A program made the translations under genes and the position numbers. A DNA stretch of 64,000 bases. Origin: Desulfotomaculum copahuensis. Its GTDB lineage: Bacteria; Bacillota; Desulfotomaculia; Desulfotomaculales; Desulfovirgulaceae. The notes beneath the pieces are model-generated. The model searched no databases, was not told the DNA's origin, and worked only from the letters and a program-made list of their open reading frames with translations. The DNA lies in assembly GCF_001655685.1 (NCBI RefSeq), contig NZ_LYVF01000062.1, forward strand, positions 1 to 64,000, given 5' to 3'. The stretch's first letter is position 1. Each line of letters starts with the position of its first letter. This document shows, in pieces, positions 1-8,328 of the stretch.

Positions 1-558
1 CGGCGCACCTACCTGATTGGGGTATTGGCCAAAGTAGTAGTAGACATCGCCAAAACCCTGGGCAAACCGCTGGCGGTAGAAAAACTGGACTTCGGCAAAG
101 ACCGGCTGGACACGAATAAAAGATTCAACCGCATGGCGGCCAACTTCCCGTTCCAAAAGATGATCGCAGCCGTCATGCGTAAAGCGTTCAAAGAAGGCGT
201 AGGCGTAAAGCAAGTCTGGCCGGCGCACACATCCACCATCGGTTACTGGAAATACATGCGGCGGTACGGAATAATCATCCACCACGCCGCCGCACTGGTC
301 ATCGCCCGCCGGGCGATTGGATGCAAAGAACGCATCACCAAAGAGTTGAGGCAAAAGATCCAAGCCGTAAGAGAAAAGCTGAACCAAAAGGCAAATTCCT
401 TACCTGGGGAAGGAAAAGGGATGACCCGAAAGGTAAAGCGGCTCTTCAAGCAACTGGACGGAAAGATTCCCGTTTACAACGGTTTAACCCGTTTCCAACA
501 GGAATCGTTTTATACCGTCTGGCACGACTTGAAGAAACTCGTTTTATTGAGTAGGTGA
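1..558 (+). CDS. TnpB-related (IS200/IS605 OrfB-like) protein, C-terminal part
   Basis: The frame is open from base 1, so the gene begins before the window; 185 residues are visible, ending at TGA 556-558. The second RuvC motif is present as EKLDF (about residues 27-31 of the visible part). A TnpB-like block follows, with HTSTIG and then IIHHAAALVIARR. Two canonical TnpB features are missing: the CxxC...CxxC zinc finger, and an acidic residue in the RuvC-III position (usually DxxNAA), which here reads HHAAA. Family knowledge: TnpB proteins are RNA-guided nucleases of IS200/IS605 elements, and a subgroup called TnpB-related lacks the zinc finger. Whether this one cuts DNA cannot be told from sequence. 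No TnpA transposase is visible. It lies directly upstream of the his genes. Confidence 0.75.
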   Translation, partial: RRTYLIGVLAKVVVDIAKTLGKPLAVEKLDFGKDRLDTNKRFNRMAANFPFQKMIAAVMRKAFKEGVGVKQVWPAHTSTIGYWKYMRRYGIIIHHAAALVIARRAIGCKERITKELRQKIQAVREKLNQKANSLPGEGKGMTRKVKRLFKQLDGKIPVYNGLTRFQQESFYTVWHDLKKLVLLSR

Positions 559-882
559 CCTAAGTTTAGCCGGAGTACGGACAAACCGGTAGGCCGCATC
601 TAACAGATCGCGGGAGGCAAAGCCAATGGCTTTCGCTTGACAGTCAACGCAGGATGGAAACCCTCGTGGTTTCACAAAAGGCCGCGTCCTGTGCCCGTCA
701 AGTGCCGTTCTCCCGTCCGGGTGGGACTCCCGGGGCCGAGGCCCCCCTGTCGCAATGTTCGTCCCCCGGGGCGGATAAATCAAATCCGAAAGGAGCGAAA
801 GCCTGGTCATGGGGGTGGCCGGCTGCACAAAAACCAACGCTTGTTAGGTATTGTGAGCTTTTTTGAACCAGGCAATTTTATT
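559..882 (+). other. structured non-coding stretch between the TnpB-like gene and hisH
   Basis: This 324-base gap has no convincing gene. It is rich in inverted repeats: GAAACC 657-662 with GGTTTC 668-673 (5-base loop), GGGGCC/GGCCCC around 733-746, and an imperfect stem 826-855 followed by a T run. A GGGTGGGAC stretch at 719-727 resembles the core of a T-box. Two readings are possible: a guide RNA (omega RNA) tail of the TnpB-like element, or a cis-acting leader of hisH. No clean sigma-A promoter is seen. Confidence 0.45.
826..864 (+). terminator. possible intrinsic terminator just before hisH
   Basis: CACAA 826-830 pairs with TTGTG 851-855. Inside it ACC/GGT and AAC/GTT pair around a GCTT loop, and six T residues follow at 859-864. 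The structure ends about 18 bases before the hisH start. It could end the RNA from the upstream element or act as an attenuator for the his genes. The stem has internal mismatches, so the call is tentative. Confidence 0.4.
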
Positions 883-1494
883 TTGATTGCCATCATTGAT
901 TACGGCATGGGCAACCTGCGCAGCGTGCAAAAGGGGTTCGAAAAGGCGGGCTGGCCGGCGGCGGTGGTTGACCGGCCGGAACAGCTGGCGGACGCCCGGG
1001 GGGTGGTGCTGCCCGGGGTGGGCGCCTTCAACGACGCCATGACCAGGCTGCGGGAAAGCGGCCTGGACCGGGCCGTGCACCGGGTGGTGGAGGCGGGCAA
1101 ACCTCTTTTAGGCATCTGCCTGGGTTTTCAACTTTTTTTTGAATACAGCGAGGAGTGGGGCCCCACCCGCGGTTTGGGCATTTTCCCCGGCCGGGTGCGC
1201 CGGCTGACCGGCGGCGTGAAAATCCCGCATATGGGCTGGAATCAGGTGCGCCTGCTCAAACCGGGTCCGCTGACGGCCGGCATACCCGACCAGTCGGATT
1301 TTTATTTCGTTCATTCCTATTATGTCGACCCGGCCGATAAGGCGCTGGTCACCGGTGTGACTTCATACGGCATTGAATTTACGTCCATGGCGGAGCGGGA
1401 CAATGTTTTCGGCATTCAGTTCCATCCAGAAAAAAGCAGTGTGCTGGGCCTGAAAATTTTGCATAACTTTGGGGGGTTGGCGGCCAAGTGTTAA
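883..1494 (+). CDS. hisH: imidazole glycerol phosphate synthase, glutamine amidotransferase subunit
   Basis: HisH hydrolyses glutamine and channels ammonia to HisF, which makes imidazole glycerol phosphate and AICAR in histidine synthesis. The 203-residue product has the class I amidotransferase nucleophile in GICLGF (Cys about 79) and the His-Glu pair in FHPEKS (about 181-183). The open frame extends upstream, but the family N-terminus IAIIDYGMGN fixes the start at TTG 883; the ribosome-binding site there is poor. It overlaps hisA by 7 bases, which implies translational coupling. The usual upstream his genes (hisG, D, C, B) are not in the window; the TnpB-like gene sits there instead. Confidence 0.95.
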   Translation: MIAIIDYGMGNLRSVQKGFEKAGWPAAVVDRPEQLADARGVVLPGVGAFNDAMTRLRESGLDRAVHRVVEAGKPLLGICLGFQLFFEYSEEWGPTRGLGIFPGRVRRLTGGVKIPHMGWNQVRLLKPGPLTAGIPDQSDFYFVHSYYVDPADKALVTGVTSYGIEFTSMAERDNVFGIQFHPEKSSVLGLKILHNFGGLAAKC

Positions 1495-2234
1495 TCATAC
1501 CGGCAATTGACCTGCGGGAGGGGAAATGTGTACGCCTGGTGGAAGGCCGGCTGGACAGGGAAACGGTCTATTCGGACGACCCGGTGGCGGTGGCCCGCTT
1601 GTGGGAGGAGCAGGGCGCCCGCTGGCTGCATGTGGTCGATCTGGACGGCGCCTTCTCCGGTTCACCCAAAAACCTGGACATGATCAGCAACATTCTGATG
1701 GCGGTGCGTATTCCCGTCCAGATCGGCGGCGGTATCCGGGACATGGCGGTGATTGAGGAATTGAAGGGCCTGGGGGTCGCCCGGGTGATCCTGGGCACGG
1801 CTGCCATTATCAACCCGTCGCTGGTCGCCGAGGCCTGCCGCTTTTTCGGCGAGTCCGTGGTGGTGGGCATTGATGCCCGCAACGGCAAGGTGGCGATCGA
1901 AGGCTGGGGGGTGACGGCGGAAAAGAACACCCTGGAACTGGCCGCCGAAATGAATTCCCTGGGCGTGAAACGGGTGGTGTTTACTGATATCTGGCGCGAC
2001 GGCACTTTAAAAGGCCCCAATCTGGCCGCCATCGAGGAGGTGGCCCGCGCCACGGGAATGAAGATCATCGCCTCCGGCGGCATATCCACCGCGGCGGATC
2101 TGTTTGCATTAAAGGCGTTGGAACCCCTGGGGGTGGAGGCGGTGATCATGGGCAAATCACTGTATGCCGGCACGGTAACCATGCGCGAAGCGCTGGCCAT
2201 CGCCCGCGGGGAAATGGGGGAACAGGTGTGCTGA
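1488..2234 (+). CDS. hisA: phosphoribosylformimino-AICAR ribotide isomerase
   Basis: HisA is a (beta/alpha)8-barrel that isomerises ProFAR to PRFAR, the substrate of HisFH. The 248-residue protein starts [15 protein letters not shown] with the catalytic Asp at residue 8. It carries the phosphate-binding QIGGGIRD and SGGIS loops and the second catalytic Asp in FTDIWRDG. The start is GTG 1488, inside the last codons of hisH, and the end overlaps hisF by 7 bases. Length and motifs are ordinary for the family. A dual-function PriA is less likely because the neighbours are all dedicated his genes. Confidence 0.96.
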   Translation: MLIIPAIDLREGKCVRLVEGRLDRETVYSDDPVAVARLWEEQGARWLHVVDLDGAFSGSPKNLDMISNILMAVRIPVQIGGGIRDMAVIEELKGLGVARVILGTAAIINPSLVAEACRFFGESVVVGIDARNGKVAIEGWGVTAEKNTLELAAEMNSLGVKRVVFTDIWRDGTLKGPNLAAIEEVARATGMKIIASGGISTAADLFALKALEPLGVEAVIMGKSLYAGTVTMREALAIARGEMGEQVC

Positions 2235-3016
2235 CCAAAAGGATTATCCCCTGTCTGGATGTTACCGACGGCCGGGTGGTGAAGGGAACAAACTTTATCC
2301 ATCTGCGTGACGCCGGCGATCCGGTGGAACTGGCCGCCTTTTACGACCGGGAGGGCGCCGACGAACTGGTTTTCCTGGATATCACCGCATCCGCCCGGGG
2401 GCGCAAGACAGTGCTGGATATGGTCTACCGGACGGCCGGGGACGTATTCATCCCGTTTACCGTGGGCGGGGGCATCACTACGCTGGAGGACATCCGGGCC
2501 ATATTATCGGCCGGCGCGGACAAGGTGTCCATCAACACGGCGGCGGTGCAAAATCCGCGGCTGGTGAGCGAGGGGGCGGAGCGCTTCGGCAGTCAGTGCA
2601 TTGTGGTGGCCATCGACGCCCGCCAAAACGGCCCGGACAGCTGGGAGGTTTACGTGCACGGCGGGCGCACGCCCACCGGCATGGACGCCCTGGAGTGGGC
2701 CGGGCGGGCCGAAGCGCTGGGCGCCGGTGAAATCCTGCTCACCAGCATGGACCGGGACGGTACGAAGGACGGCTACGACCTGTCCCTGACCCGCGCCGTT
2801 TCCCGGGCGGTGCGTATTCCGGTGATTGCCTCGGGAGGGGCGGGCACGCTGGCGCATATCGCCGACGGGCTGACCGCCGGCGAGGCCGACGCCGCCCTGG
2901 CGGCCTCCATCTTTCACTTCGGCGAGTATTCCATCCGCCAGGTGAAGGAATACCTGCACGAAAGGGGAGTGCCGGTGAGGATCGGAGGCCGGTCGTCAGA
3001 TGCCGGAGGCCGGTAA
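2228..3016 (+). CDS. hisF: imidazole glycerol phosphate synthase, cyclase subunit
   Basis: HisF is the barrel subunit that joins ammonia from HisH to PRFAR. The 262-residue product begins RIIPCLDV with the catalytic Asp at 11, and has the second Asp in [15 protein letters not shown]. The phosphate loops read VGGGI and ASGGAG. The start is GTG 2228, overlapping the end of hisA. A few codons past the family's usual end (to about residue 262) read through the region that precedes hisI. It is part of a tightly packed hisH-A-F-I unit. Confidence 0.96.
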   Translation: MLTKRIIPCLDVTDGRVVKGTNFIHLRDAGDPVELAAFYDREGADELVFLDITASARGRKTVLDMVYRTAGDVFIPFTVGGGITTLEDIRAILSAGADKVSINTAAVQNPRLVSEGAERFGSQCIVVAIDARQNGPDSWEVYVHGGRTPTGMDALEWAGRAEALGAGEILLTSMDRDGTKDGYDLSLTRAVSRAVRIPVIASGGAGTLAHIADGLTAGEADAALAASIFHFGEYSIRQVKEYLHERGVPVRIGGRSSDAGGR

Positions 3017-3068
3017 ATGTCCAAGCTGGTTGGAGTGGAAAAACTCCGTCATGCTCAGGGGCGGAATT

Positions 3069-3497
3069 ATGAGGGTGAATATTTCCTGGAAGGTGATGTT
3101 TTTGGCTTTTGACGTGGATAGTCTGAAATACGACGCGGCCGGGCTGATTCCGGCCGTGGTGCAGGATGTGCGGACCAATGCCGTGGTGATGGTGGCCTAC
3201 ATGAACAAGGAGGCGGTGAAACGCACGCTGGAAAGCGGCGAGACCTGGTTCTGGAGCCGCAGCCGGCAGCAGTTCTGGCACAAAGGGGAAACATCGGGCA
3301 ACGTGCAAAAAATAAAGGAAATCTTTTACGACTGCGACCGGGACACGCTGCTGGTACGGGTGGAGCAGAAAGGCGCCGCCTGCCATGAAGGTTATTTCAG
3401 CTGCTTTCACTACCGCATTCTTCCGGACGGCGGGGTGCAGGTGGTTGGCGAACGGAAGTTTGATCCGGCAAAAGTTTACGGCAAAAACGGTATTTAA
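3069..3497 (+). CDS. hisI: phosphoribosyl-AMP cyclohydrolase
   Basis: HisI opens the purine ring of phosphoribosyl-AMP, the third step of histidine synthesis. The product has the metal-binding DCDRDTLLVRV segment, the zinc cysteines in GAACHEGYFSCF, and the WFWSRSR signature. The frame is open from 3000, overlapping hisF, but the best start is ATG 3069, with AGGGGCGG a few bases upstream; this gives 142 residues. No HisE (phosphoribosyl-ATP pyrophosphatase) domain is fused, and no hisE gene follows in the window, so that step must be encoded elsewhere. Two strong terminators follow. Confidence 0.93.
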   Translation: MRVNISWKVMFLAFDVDSLKYDAAGLIPAVVQDVRTNAVVMVAYMNKEAVKRTLESGETWFWSRSRQQFWHKGETSGNVQKIKEIFYDCDRDTLLVRVEQKGAACHEGYFSCFHYRILPDGGVQVVGERKFDPAKVYGKNGI

Positions 3498-3521
3498 GTA
3501 TCAAAACGTTTTCCTGGATCG

Positions 3522-3557
3522 CCCGGGCCGGCCGCCCGCCGGCATCCGGGTTTTTTT
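3522..3557 (+). terminator. intrinsic terminator after hisI (first of two)
   Basis: CCCGG 3522-3526 pairs with CCGGG 3546-3550, and GCCGGC 3527-3532 pairs with GCCGGC 3538-3543. The loop is CGCCC, with a two-base bulge at 3544-3545. Seven T residues follow at 3551-3557. It closes the his unit. Confidence 0.85.
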
Positions 3558-3600
3558 ATATAAGCCGTCCGCCAACTACATGCCCGCCCGCCCCGGTTTT

Positions 3601-3623
3601 CCCGGAGTGTATCCGGGTTTTTT
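3601..3623 (+). terminator. second, tandem terminator after hisI
   Basis: CCCGGA 3601-3606 and TCCGGG 3612-3617 form a perfect stem with a GTGTA loop, followed by six T residues (3618-3623). Its ATCCGGGTTTTTT end repeats the end of the first terminator, so the pair may have arisen by local duplication. No gene is visible between here and 3887. Confidence 0.85.
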
Positions 3624-3831
3624 GTATAAACGGCCCGCCCCGCCGGGTGATAATCTCCAGTCAGCCGGCGCAGCCGTGCACGCTGATGCCTCCCGGCATC
3701 AGTTTACATATTTTTGTAACATGAATTACACAAAACCGTAACAATTTTAAGATTAAATTAAAAATTAGCCGGGTGTCCGGGGGCGAAAGGCAGAAAATTT
3801 AGAAAAAGGGGGTAAGAACCCCGGTTTGACC

Positions 3832-3869
3832 GCTCCCGGTCCGCCGCCGGCGTACCGCCGGGAGCTTTT
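3832..3869 (+). promoter_or_regulatory. hairpin in the leader of the amino-acid permease
   Basis: GCTCCCGG 3832-3839 and CCGGGAGC 3858-3865 are perfect inverted arms, followed by TTTT. The hairpin ends about 20 bases before the permease start. It may be a weak terminator/attenuator or just a stabilising 5' stem. No riboswitch or T-box consensus was recognised in front of it. Confidence 0.4.
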
Positions 3870-3886
3870 GAGCCGGGTAGAAGCCT

Positions 3887-5488
3887 ATGCAGACAGGTTT
3901 AAAACGGGAGCTCAACCTGCTTGATTTGACGATGCTCGGATTGGGCGCGATCATCGGTTCGGGATGGTTGTTTGCCTCCCAAAAGGCCGGCAATATGGCC
4001 GGTCCGGCCGCTATTTTGTCCTGGTTGATCGGAGGCATCGCGGTCATTTTTATTGCCCTGGTTTATGCCGAGTTGGGCTCTATGCTGCCCGAGGCGGGCG
4101 GGCTGGTGCGCTATCCCCAGTATTCGCACGGCACGTTTGTCGGTTACATCATGGGGTTTGCCTGTATCATCGCCTATTCCACGGTGATCTCCATCGAGGC
4201 GGAAGCGGTTGTTCAATACATGAGTTCGTACATCCCGGTTTTGTTTAACGGCAAAGTGATGACATTCAGCCGTTGGCTGGTTTCCCTCGTGCTCATTGTG
4301 CTGTTTTTCCTGCTAAATTACTATAGCGTCAGGCTGTTTGCCAAAGTAAACACGGTGATTACCCTGCTCAAGTTCATCACTCCCGTGCTCACCGTGATCG
4401 TCCTGTTGACCCAATTTCACGGCGCCAACCTGGTTTCCCGCGGCTTTGCCCCTTTCGGCCTGCCGGGCGTTTTATCCGCCGTCTCATCGGGCGGCATCGT
4501 CTTTGCCTTTCTCGGGTTCAGGCAGGCGGTGGATATGGCCGGCGAAGCTAAAAACCCGCAGCGGAACGTGCCCCTGGCCATCATCCTGGCCATCCTGCTG
4601 GGCGTGGTTTTATACGCCGTTTTGCAGACGACGTTTATCGGCGCCATTCCGGCGGCGAAAATGGCCGCCGGCTGGGGACAGATCAATTTCCGCTCGCCTT
4701 TCGCCGATCTGGCTTTGCTGCTCGGGTTCAACTGGCTGGCGACAATTTTGTTCGCCGACGCCATACTGTCCCCGGCCGGCACGGGCAACATTTATACCGC
4801 CTCCACCTCGCGGGTGGTGCTCGCCCAGGCCAATAACGGCTTCTGGTGGCGGATCTTCAAGAATGTCGACGGCGTTTCAGGCGTACCGCGCCCCGCGCTC
4901 TGGCTGACCTTGATTCTGGCCGTGATCTGGACCGCCCCCTTCCCGGCCTGGAACAAGCTGGTGGGCGTGGTTTCCGGCGCGGTGGTTTTCACCTACATGA
5001 TCGGCCCGGTTTCCGCGCTCTCTTTGCGCCGGGTGGCGCCCGACCTGCACCGGCCGCTGCCCGTGAAAGGACTGCCGGTCATCGCCCTGCTCGCTTTTAT
5101 CGTCGGCACGCTGCTGATTTACTGGAACGGCTGGTCCACCGACTGGGTGGTGGTGGTGGTCGACCTGCTCGGTTTGCTCCTTTATGCCGGATTTGTCATT
5201 GCACGCGCGGACCTGCGCACAGACCTGGCCAAAAATATCAAGGCCGGCATCTGGCTGGTGGTCTACATGTTCTTTTTGCTGGCTGTTTCATACGCCGGCA
5301 GCAAGCAGTTCGGCGGACACAACCTGATCAAGTATCCGGAAGACATGCTGGTGGTAATTATCGGAGCCATTGTATTTTTCTATTGGGGGAACGCCAGTGC
5401 CATGCGTACGGAGGAGATTGAGAACGCCGTGGCCGACCAAGTCAAGGCACAGGAATACCTGAATAAGGAGCTAACCCACAGCGCCTAG
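3887..5488 (+). CDS. APC-family amino-acid permease
   Basis: This 533-residue integral membrane protein belongs to the amino acid-polyamine-organocation superfamily. The N-terminal half shows the family's first helix with its substrate-binding glycines, GLGAIIGSGWLFA (about residues 17-29), then an AGPAAILSWLIGG segment. About 12-14 hydrophobic spans follow. It imports amino acids by secondary transport; the substrate cannot be assigned from sequence. The start is ATG 3887, with only a weak Shine-Dalgarno (GGGTAGAAG). It stands alone between the his terminators and its own strong terminator, so it is probably monocistronic. Confidence 0.88.
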   Translation: MQTGLKRELNLLDLTMLGLGAIIGSGWLFASQKAGNMAGPAAILSWLIGGIAVIFIALVYAELGSMLPEAGGLVRYPQYSHGTFVGYIMGFACIIAYSTVISIEAEAVVQYMSSYIPVLFNGKVMTFSRWLVSLVLIVLFFLLNYYSVRLFAKVNTVITLLKFITPVLTVIVLLTQFHGANLVSRGFAPFGLPGVLSAVSSGGIVFAFLGFRQAVDMAGEAKNPQRNVPLAIILAILLGVVLYAVLQTTFIGAIPAAKMAAGWGQINFRSPFADLALLLGFNWLATILFADAILSPAGTGNIYTASTSRVVLAQANNGFWWRIFKNVDGVSGVPRPALWLTLILAVIWTAPFPAWNKLVGVVSGAVVFTYMIGPVSALSLRRVAPDLHRPLPVKGLPVIALLAFIVGTLLIYWNGWSTDWVVVVVDLLGLLLYAGFVIARADLRTDLAKNIKAGIWLVVYMFFLLAVSYAGSKQFGGHNLIKYPEDMLVVIIGAIVFFYWGNASAMRTEEIENAVADQVKAQEYLNKELTHSA

Positions 5489-5534
5489 TTTCCTTCCGGG
5501 TTCCGTCAGACCCCCGGACATTCGGCATTGGACG

Positions 5535-5561
5535 GCGGGTCGGCGCGACCCGCTTTTTTTT
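5535..5561 (+). terminator. intrinsic terminator after the amino-acid permease
   Basis: GCGGGTC 5535-5541 pairs perfectly with GACCCGC 5547-5553 around GGCGC, followed by eight T residues at 5554-5561. Confidence 0.9.
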
Positions 5562-5939
5562 GCCCCGGGGGACGGTTCCGGCGCTTACCGTGAAATCCCG
5601 CATTCAAGCCGGCGGGCTGCAGCGCGCCGCGGCGCTGTCACGCCCGCGCCGGGCCGGGAATTGTCCCGGCCGGATTCTGCTGCGGCCGCCGCGCCCGGAC
5701 CTTGCGCCCCCGGGGCGGGGCCGGCTTTTCCACGGAACAACGGCCGGGCGCCTGTTCGCCCCAACGCGTTTTTGCGGGTAACCGCAGGCGTCCGTCGGCT
5801 CCACGCCGGCCGGTTATTCAGGTTTTCCCCGGCGGCAACGCCCGCCGCCAATCTTTTCCCCGCCGCAAGTGTCAAGGTTCGCGAAAATGTCAACGGCGAC
5901 ACTTTTTTCCCGTCGCAAGTACACTTCCAGCCGGTGCTG

Positions 5940-5948
5940 TGGTATAAT
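5940..5948 (+). promoter_or_regulatory. extended -10 promoter of pcrA
   Basis: TATAAT at 5943-5948 is preceded by TGG at 5940-5942, forming an extended -10 element (TGnTATAAT). No good -35 box lies 17 bases upstream, which is typical of extended -10 promoters. The start codon of pcrA is about 47 bases downstream. Confidence 0.6.
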
Positions 5949-5994
5949 GCGGATGTAATCATTCCCCTCAACCGGCTTTAAGGAAGTGAACCCG

Positions 5995-8232
5995 ATGGAT
6001 TTGCTGGCCAATCTGAATCCGGCGCAGACTGCGGCGGTGTGTCACGCAGAGGGTCCCCTGCTGGTGCTGGCGGGGGCGGGCAGCGGCAAGACGCGCGTGC
6101 TGACCACCCGCATCGCCTGGCTGCTGCAGCAGGGAGTGGCTCCCTATAGCATCCTGGCCATCACCTTCACCAACAAGGCGGCCCGGGAAATGAAAACACG
6201 CGTGGCGGATATGGTCTCCGGGGTGGCGAATGAGCTGTGGGTGTCCACCTTCCACGCCGCCTGCCTGCGTATTCTGCGCAGTCAGGCCCGCTTTTTGGGC
6301 TACGACGGCAACTTTGTGATTTATGACGACGCCGACCAGCAGACGGTGCTCAAGGACTGTATGAAAGAACTGAACCTGGACGAAAAAAAGTTTCCCGCCC
6401 GTTCCGTGCACGCGGCCATTTCCGGCGCCAAGAACGCTCTTGCCGGACCGGCGGAATTTGAACGGCAGGCCGGCGATTTTTTCACCCGGCAGGTGGCTCA
6501 AATTTACGGCCTTTACCAGCAAAAACTGGCCCGGAACAACGCCCTGGACTTCGACGACCTAATTATGCTCACCGTGCGCCTGTTCCGTGAAAACGGGTCC
6601 GTGCTGCGCTATTATCAGAACCGCTTCCGCCATGTGCTGGTGGACGAGTACCAGGATACCAACCGTGCCCAGTACGTGCTGGTCAACCTGCTGGCCAAAA
6701 CTCACCGCAACCTGTGCGTGGTGGGGGACCCGGATCAGGGAATCTACAGCTGGCGCGGGGCCGATCTGCGGAACATCCTGGACTTTGAGCGGGACTATCC
6801 GGATGCCCGGGTGGTCAAACTGGAGCAGAACTACCGCTCCACTCAAACCATTCTGGATGCGGCCAACCAGGTGATCCGGCGCAACCGGGGGCGCAAGGAA
6901 AAACGGCTCTGGACGGCGGCCGGCCCGGGCGCTCCGGCGGTGGTTTTCCTGGCCCATGACGAGCGCGCCGAGGCGGAGTTTGTGGCCGACCGCATCGCCC
7001 GCCTGCACCACCACCGGCAGTTGCCCTACCGGGAACTGGCCGTGCTCTACCGCACACACGCCATGTCCCGGGTACTGGAGGAAGTGCTGCTGCACCGGGG
7101 CATTCCCTATACCATCATCGGCGGGCTTAAATTTTACGAACGCAAGGAAATCAAGGATCTGCTGGCCTATCTGCGCTTGGTGGTCAATCCGGCGGACACC
7201 GTCAGCCTGCGCCGGGTGATCAACACGCCCCGGCGGGGCATCGGCGAGGCCTCACTGCAAAAACTGCTCGGGCACGCCGCGGAAAGGGACATGCCCGTGC
7301 TGGAGGCGTTGGCCCATGCGGAGCAGGTGCCCGGACTGACCGGACGGGTGCGGGCGGCCTGCGCCGGGCTGGCCAATCTCTTCGGCTGGCTTTATGAGCA
7401 TCAGGACGGCATGTCCGTCACCGAACTGGCCCGGCAGGTGCTGGAACGCAGCGGCTACTGGCAGGAACTGCAGGCGGAAAGCACGGTCGAATCCCGCACC
7501 AGGCAGGAGAACCTGAACGAGTTTCTCTCGGTGACCAAGGATTACGACCGTCAGGCGGTGGAAAACTCCCTGTCCGATTTTCTGGCCGGTCTGGCCCTGG
7601 TCACTGACGTGGACAAGTACGAACAGGACGCCGACCAGGTGGTGCTGATGACCCTGCACAGCGCCAAGGGCCTGGAGTTTCCGGTGGTTTTCCTGCCCGG
7701 CATGGAGGAGGGGGTCTTTCCCCACTCCCGCTCCCTGACCGAACCGGCCGAACTGGAAGAGGAAAGGCGCCTGTGCTACGTGGGCATTACGCGCGCCTGC
7801 CGGCAGCTCTACCTGACCCACACCTGGCAGCGCACGCTTTACGGCGCCACCCGCCACAACGATCCGTCGCGCTTTCTGAAGGAAATTCCGCCGCACCTGC
7901 TGACCACGGAGGATCCCCTGGACGCGGAAATCAAAGAAAGCCGGCCGGATTACGGCGGAGCGGGTTGCAAGCCGGCCGCCGGCGACACGCAATCCGGGCG
8001 GGCGCGCAAACCGGCTGCCGGTGCGGACACGGCGTATGGCCGGAGTGTCTCCGGCCGGGGGCAGGTTGTTTTTTTCAACCCCGGGGAGCGGGTGCGCCAC
8101 CGCAAGTGGGGTGTGGGTACGGTGGTGCAGGTGCGCGGCCAGGGGGACGCGGCCGAGCTGCAGGTGGAATTCCCCGACCTGGGTACCAAAACCCTGCTCG
8201 CCCGTTACGCGCCGCTGGAAAGGGTGGAGTGA
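5995..8232 (+). CDS. pcrA: ATP-dependent DNA helicase PcrA/UvrD
   Basis: PcrA is the superfamily 1A 3'-5' helicase for repair and for clearing RecA and stalled replication complexes. The 745-residue protein has Walker A GAGSGKT (27-33), motif II DEYQDTN (about 217), motif III VGDPDQGIYSWRG (about 243), LEQNYRST, TLHSAKGLEFPVVFLPG and YVGITRA. A C-terminal Tudor-like domain (about 693-740, PGERVRHRKWGVGTVV) is the RNA-polymerase-contacting region typical of PcrA rather than Rep. A GTG lies at 5986, but ATG 5995 has AAGGAAG at the right distance. A charged, low-complexity linker joins helicase and Tudor parts. amj and ligA follow. Confidence 0.96.
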   Translation: MDLLANLNPAQTAAVCHAEGPLLVLAGAGSGKTRVLTTRIAWLLQQGVAPYSILAITFTNKAAREMKTRVADMVSGVANELWVSTFHAACLRILRSQARFLGYDGNFVIYDDADQQTVLKDCMKELNLDEKKFPARSVHAAISGAKNALAGPAEFERQAGDFFTRQVAQIYGLYQQKLARNNALDFDDLIMLTVRLFRENGSVLRYYQNRFRHVLVDEYQDTNRAQYVLVNLLAKTHRNLCVVGDPDQGIYSWRGADLRNILDFERDYPDARVVKLEQNYRSTQTILDAANQVIRRNRGRKEKRLWTAAGPGAPAVVFLAHDERAEAEFVADRIARLHHHRQLPYRELAVLYRTHAMSRVLEEVLLHRGIPYTIIGGLKFYERKEIKDLLAYLRLVVNPADTVSLRRVINTPRRGIGEASLQKLLGHAAERDMPVLEALAHAEQVPGLTGRVRAACAGLANLFGWLYEHQDGMSVTELARQVLERSGYWQELQAESTVESRTRQENLNEFLSVTKDYDRQAVENSLSDFLAGLALVTDVDKYEQDADQVVLMTLHSAKGLEFPVVFLPGMEEGVFPHSRSLTEPAELEEERRLCYVGITRACRQLYLTHTWQRTLYGATRHNDPSRFLKEIPPHLLTTEDPLDAEIKESRPDYGGAGCKPAAGDTQSGRARKPAAGADTAYGRSVSGRGQVVFFNPGERVRHRKWGVGTVVQVRGQGDAAELQVEFPDLGTKTLLARYAPLERVE

Positions 8233-8328
8233 CGGCTTTCTTCCGGGGGCGGGCGTATCCGCGGCCCGGCCGGCGGCAATAATGGTGATAATGTTTTGTG
8301 ATCTGTGTGGTAAGCATGCGGAGGAATT

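Larger units (their letters stand above)
5489..5994 (+). other. non-coding gap between the permease and pcrA
   Basis: About 500 bases without a supportable gene. The open frames here are GC-driven and have no ribosome-binding sites. It holds the permease terminator (5535-5561) and the pcrA promoter (5940-5948). An AGTGTC/GACACT pair near 5868-5908, followed by a T run, could be a weak terminator. Nothing else is recognisable. Confidence 0.6.

Noticed and set aside
719-760. T-box for hisH
   Set aside because: GGGTGGGAC fits the T-box core and a tRNA-His discriminator, but I could not find the stem I, specifier or antiterminator elements, and no T run follows closely. Kept only as a hypothesis in a finding.
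5560-5990. GC-rich open frames between the permease and pcrA
   Set aside because: Several overlapping Pro/Arg/Ala-rich frames exist on both strands, none with a ribosome site or known domain.
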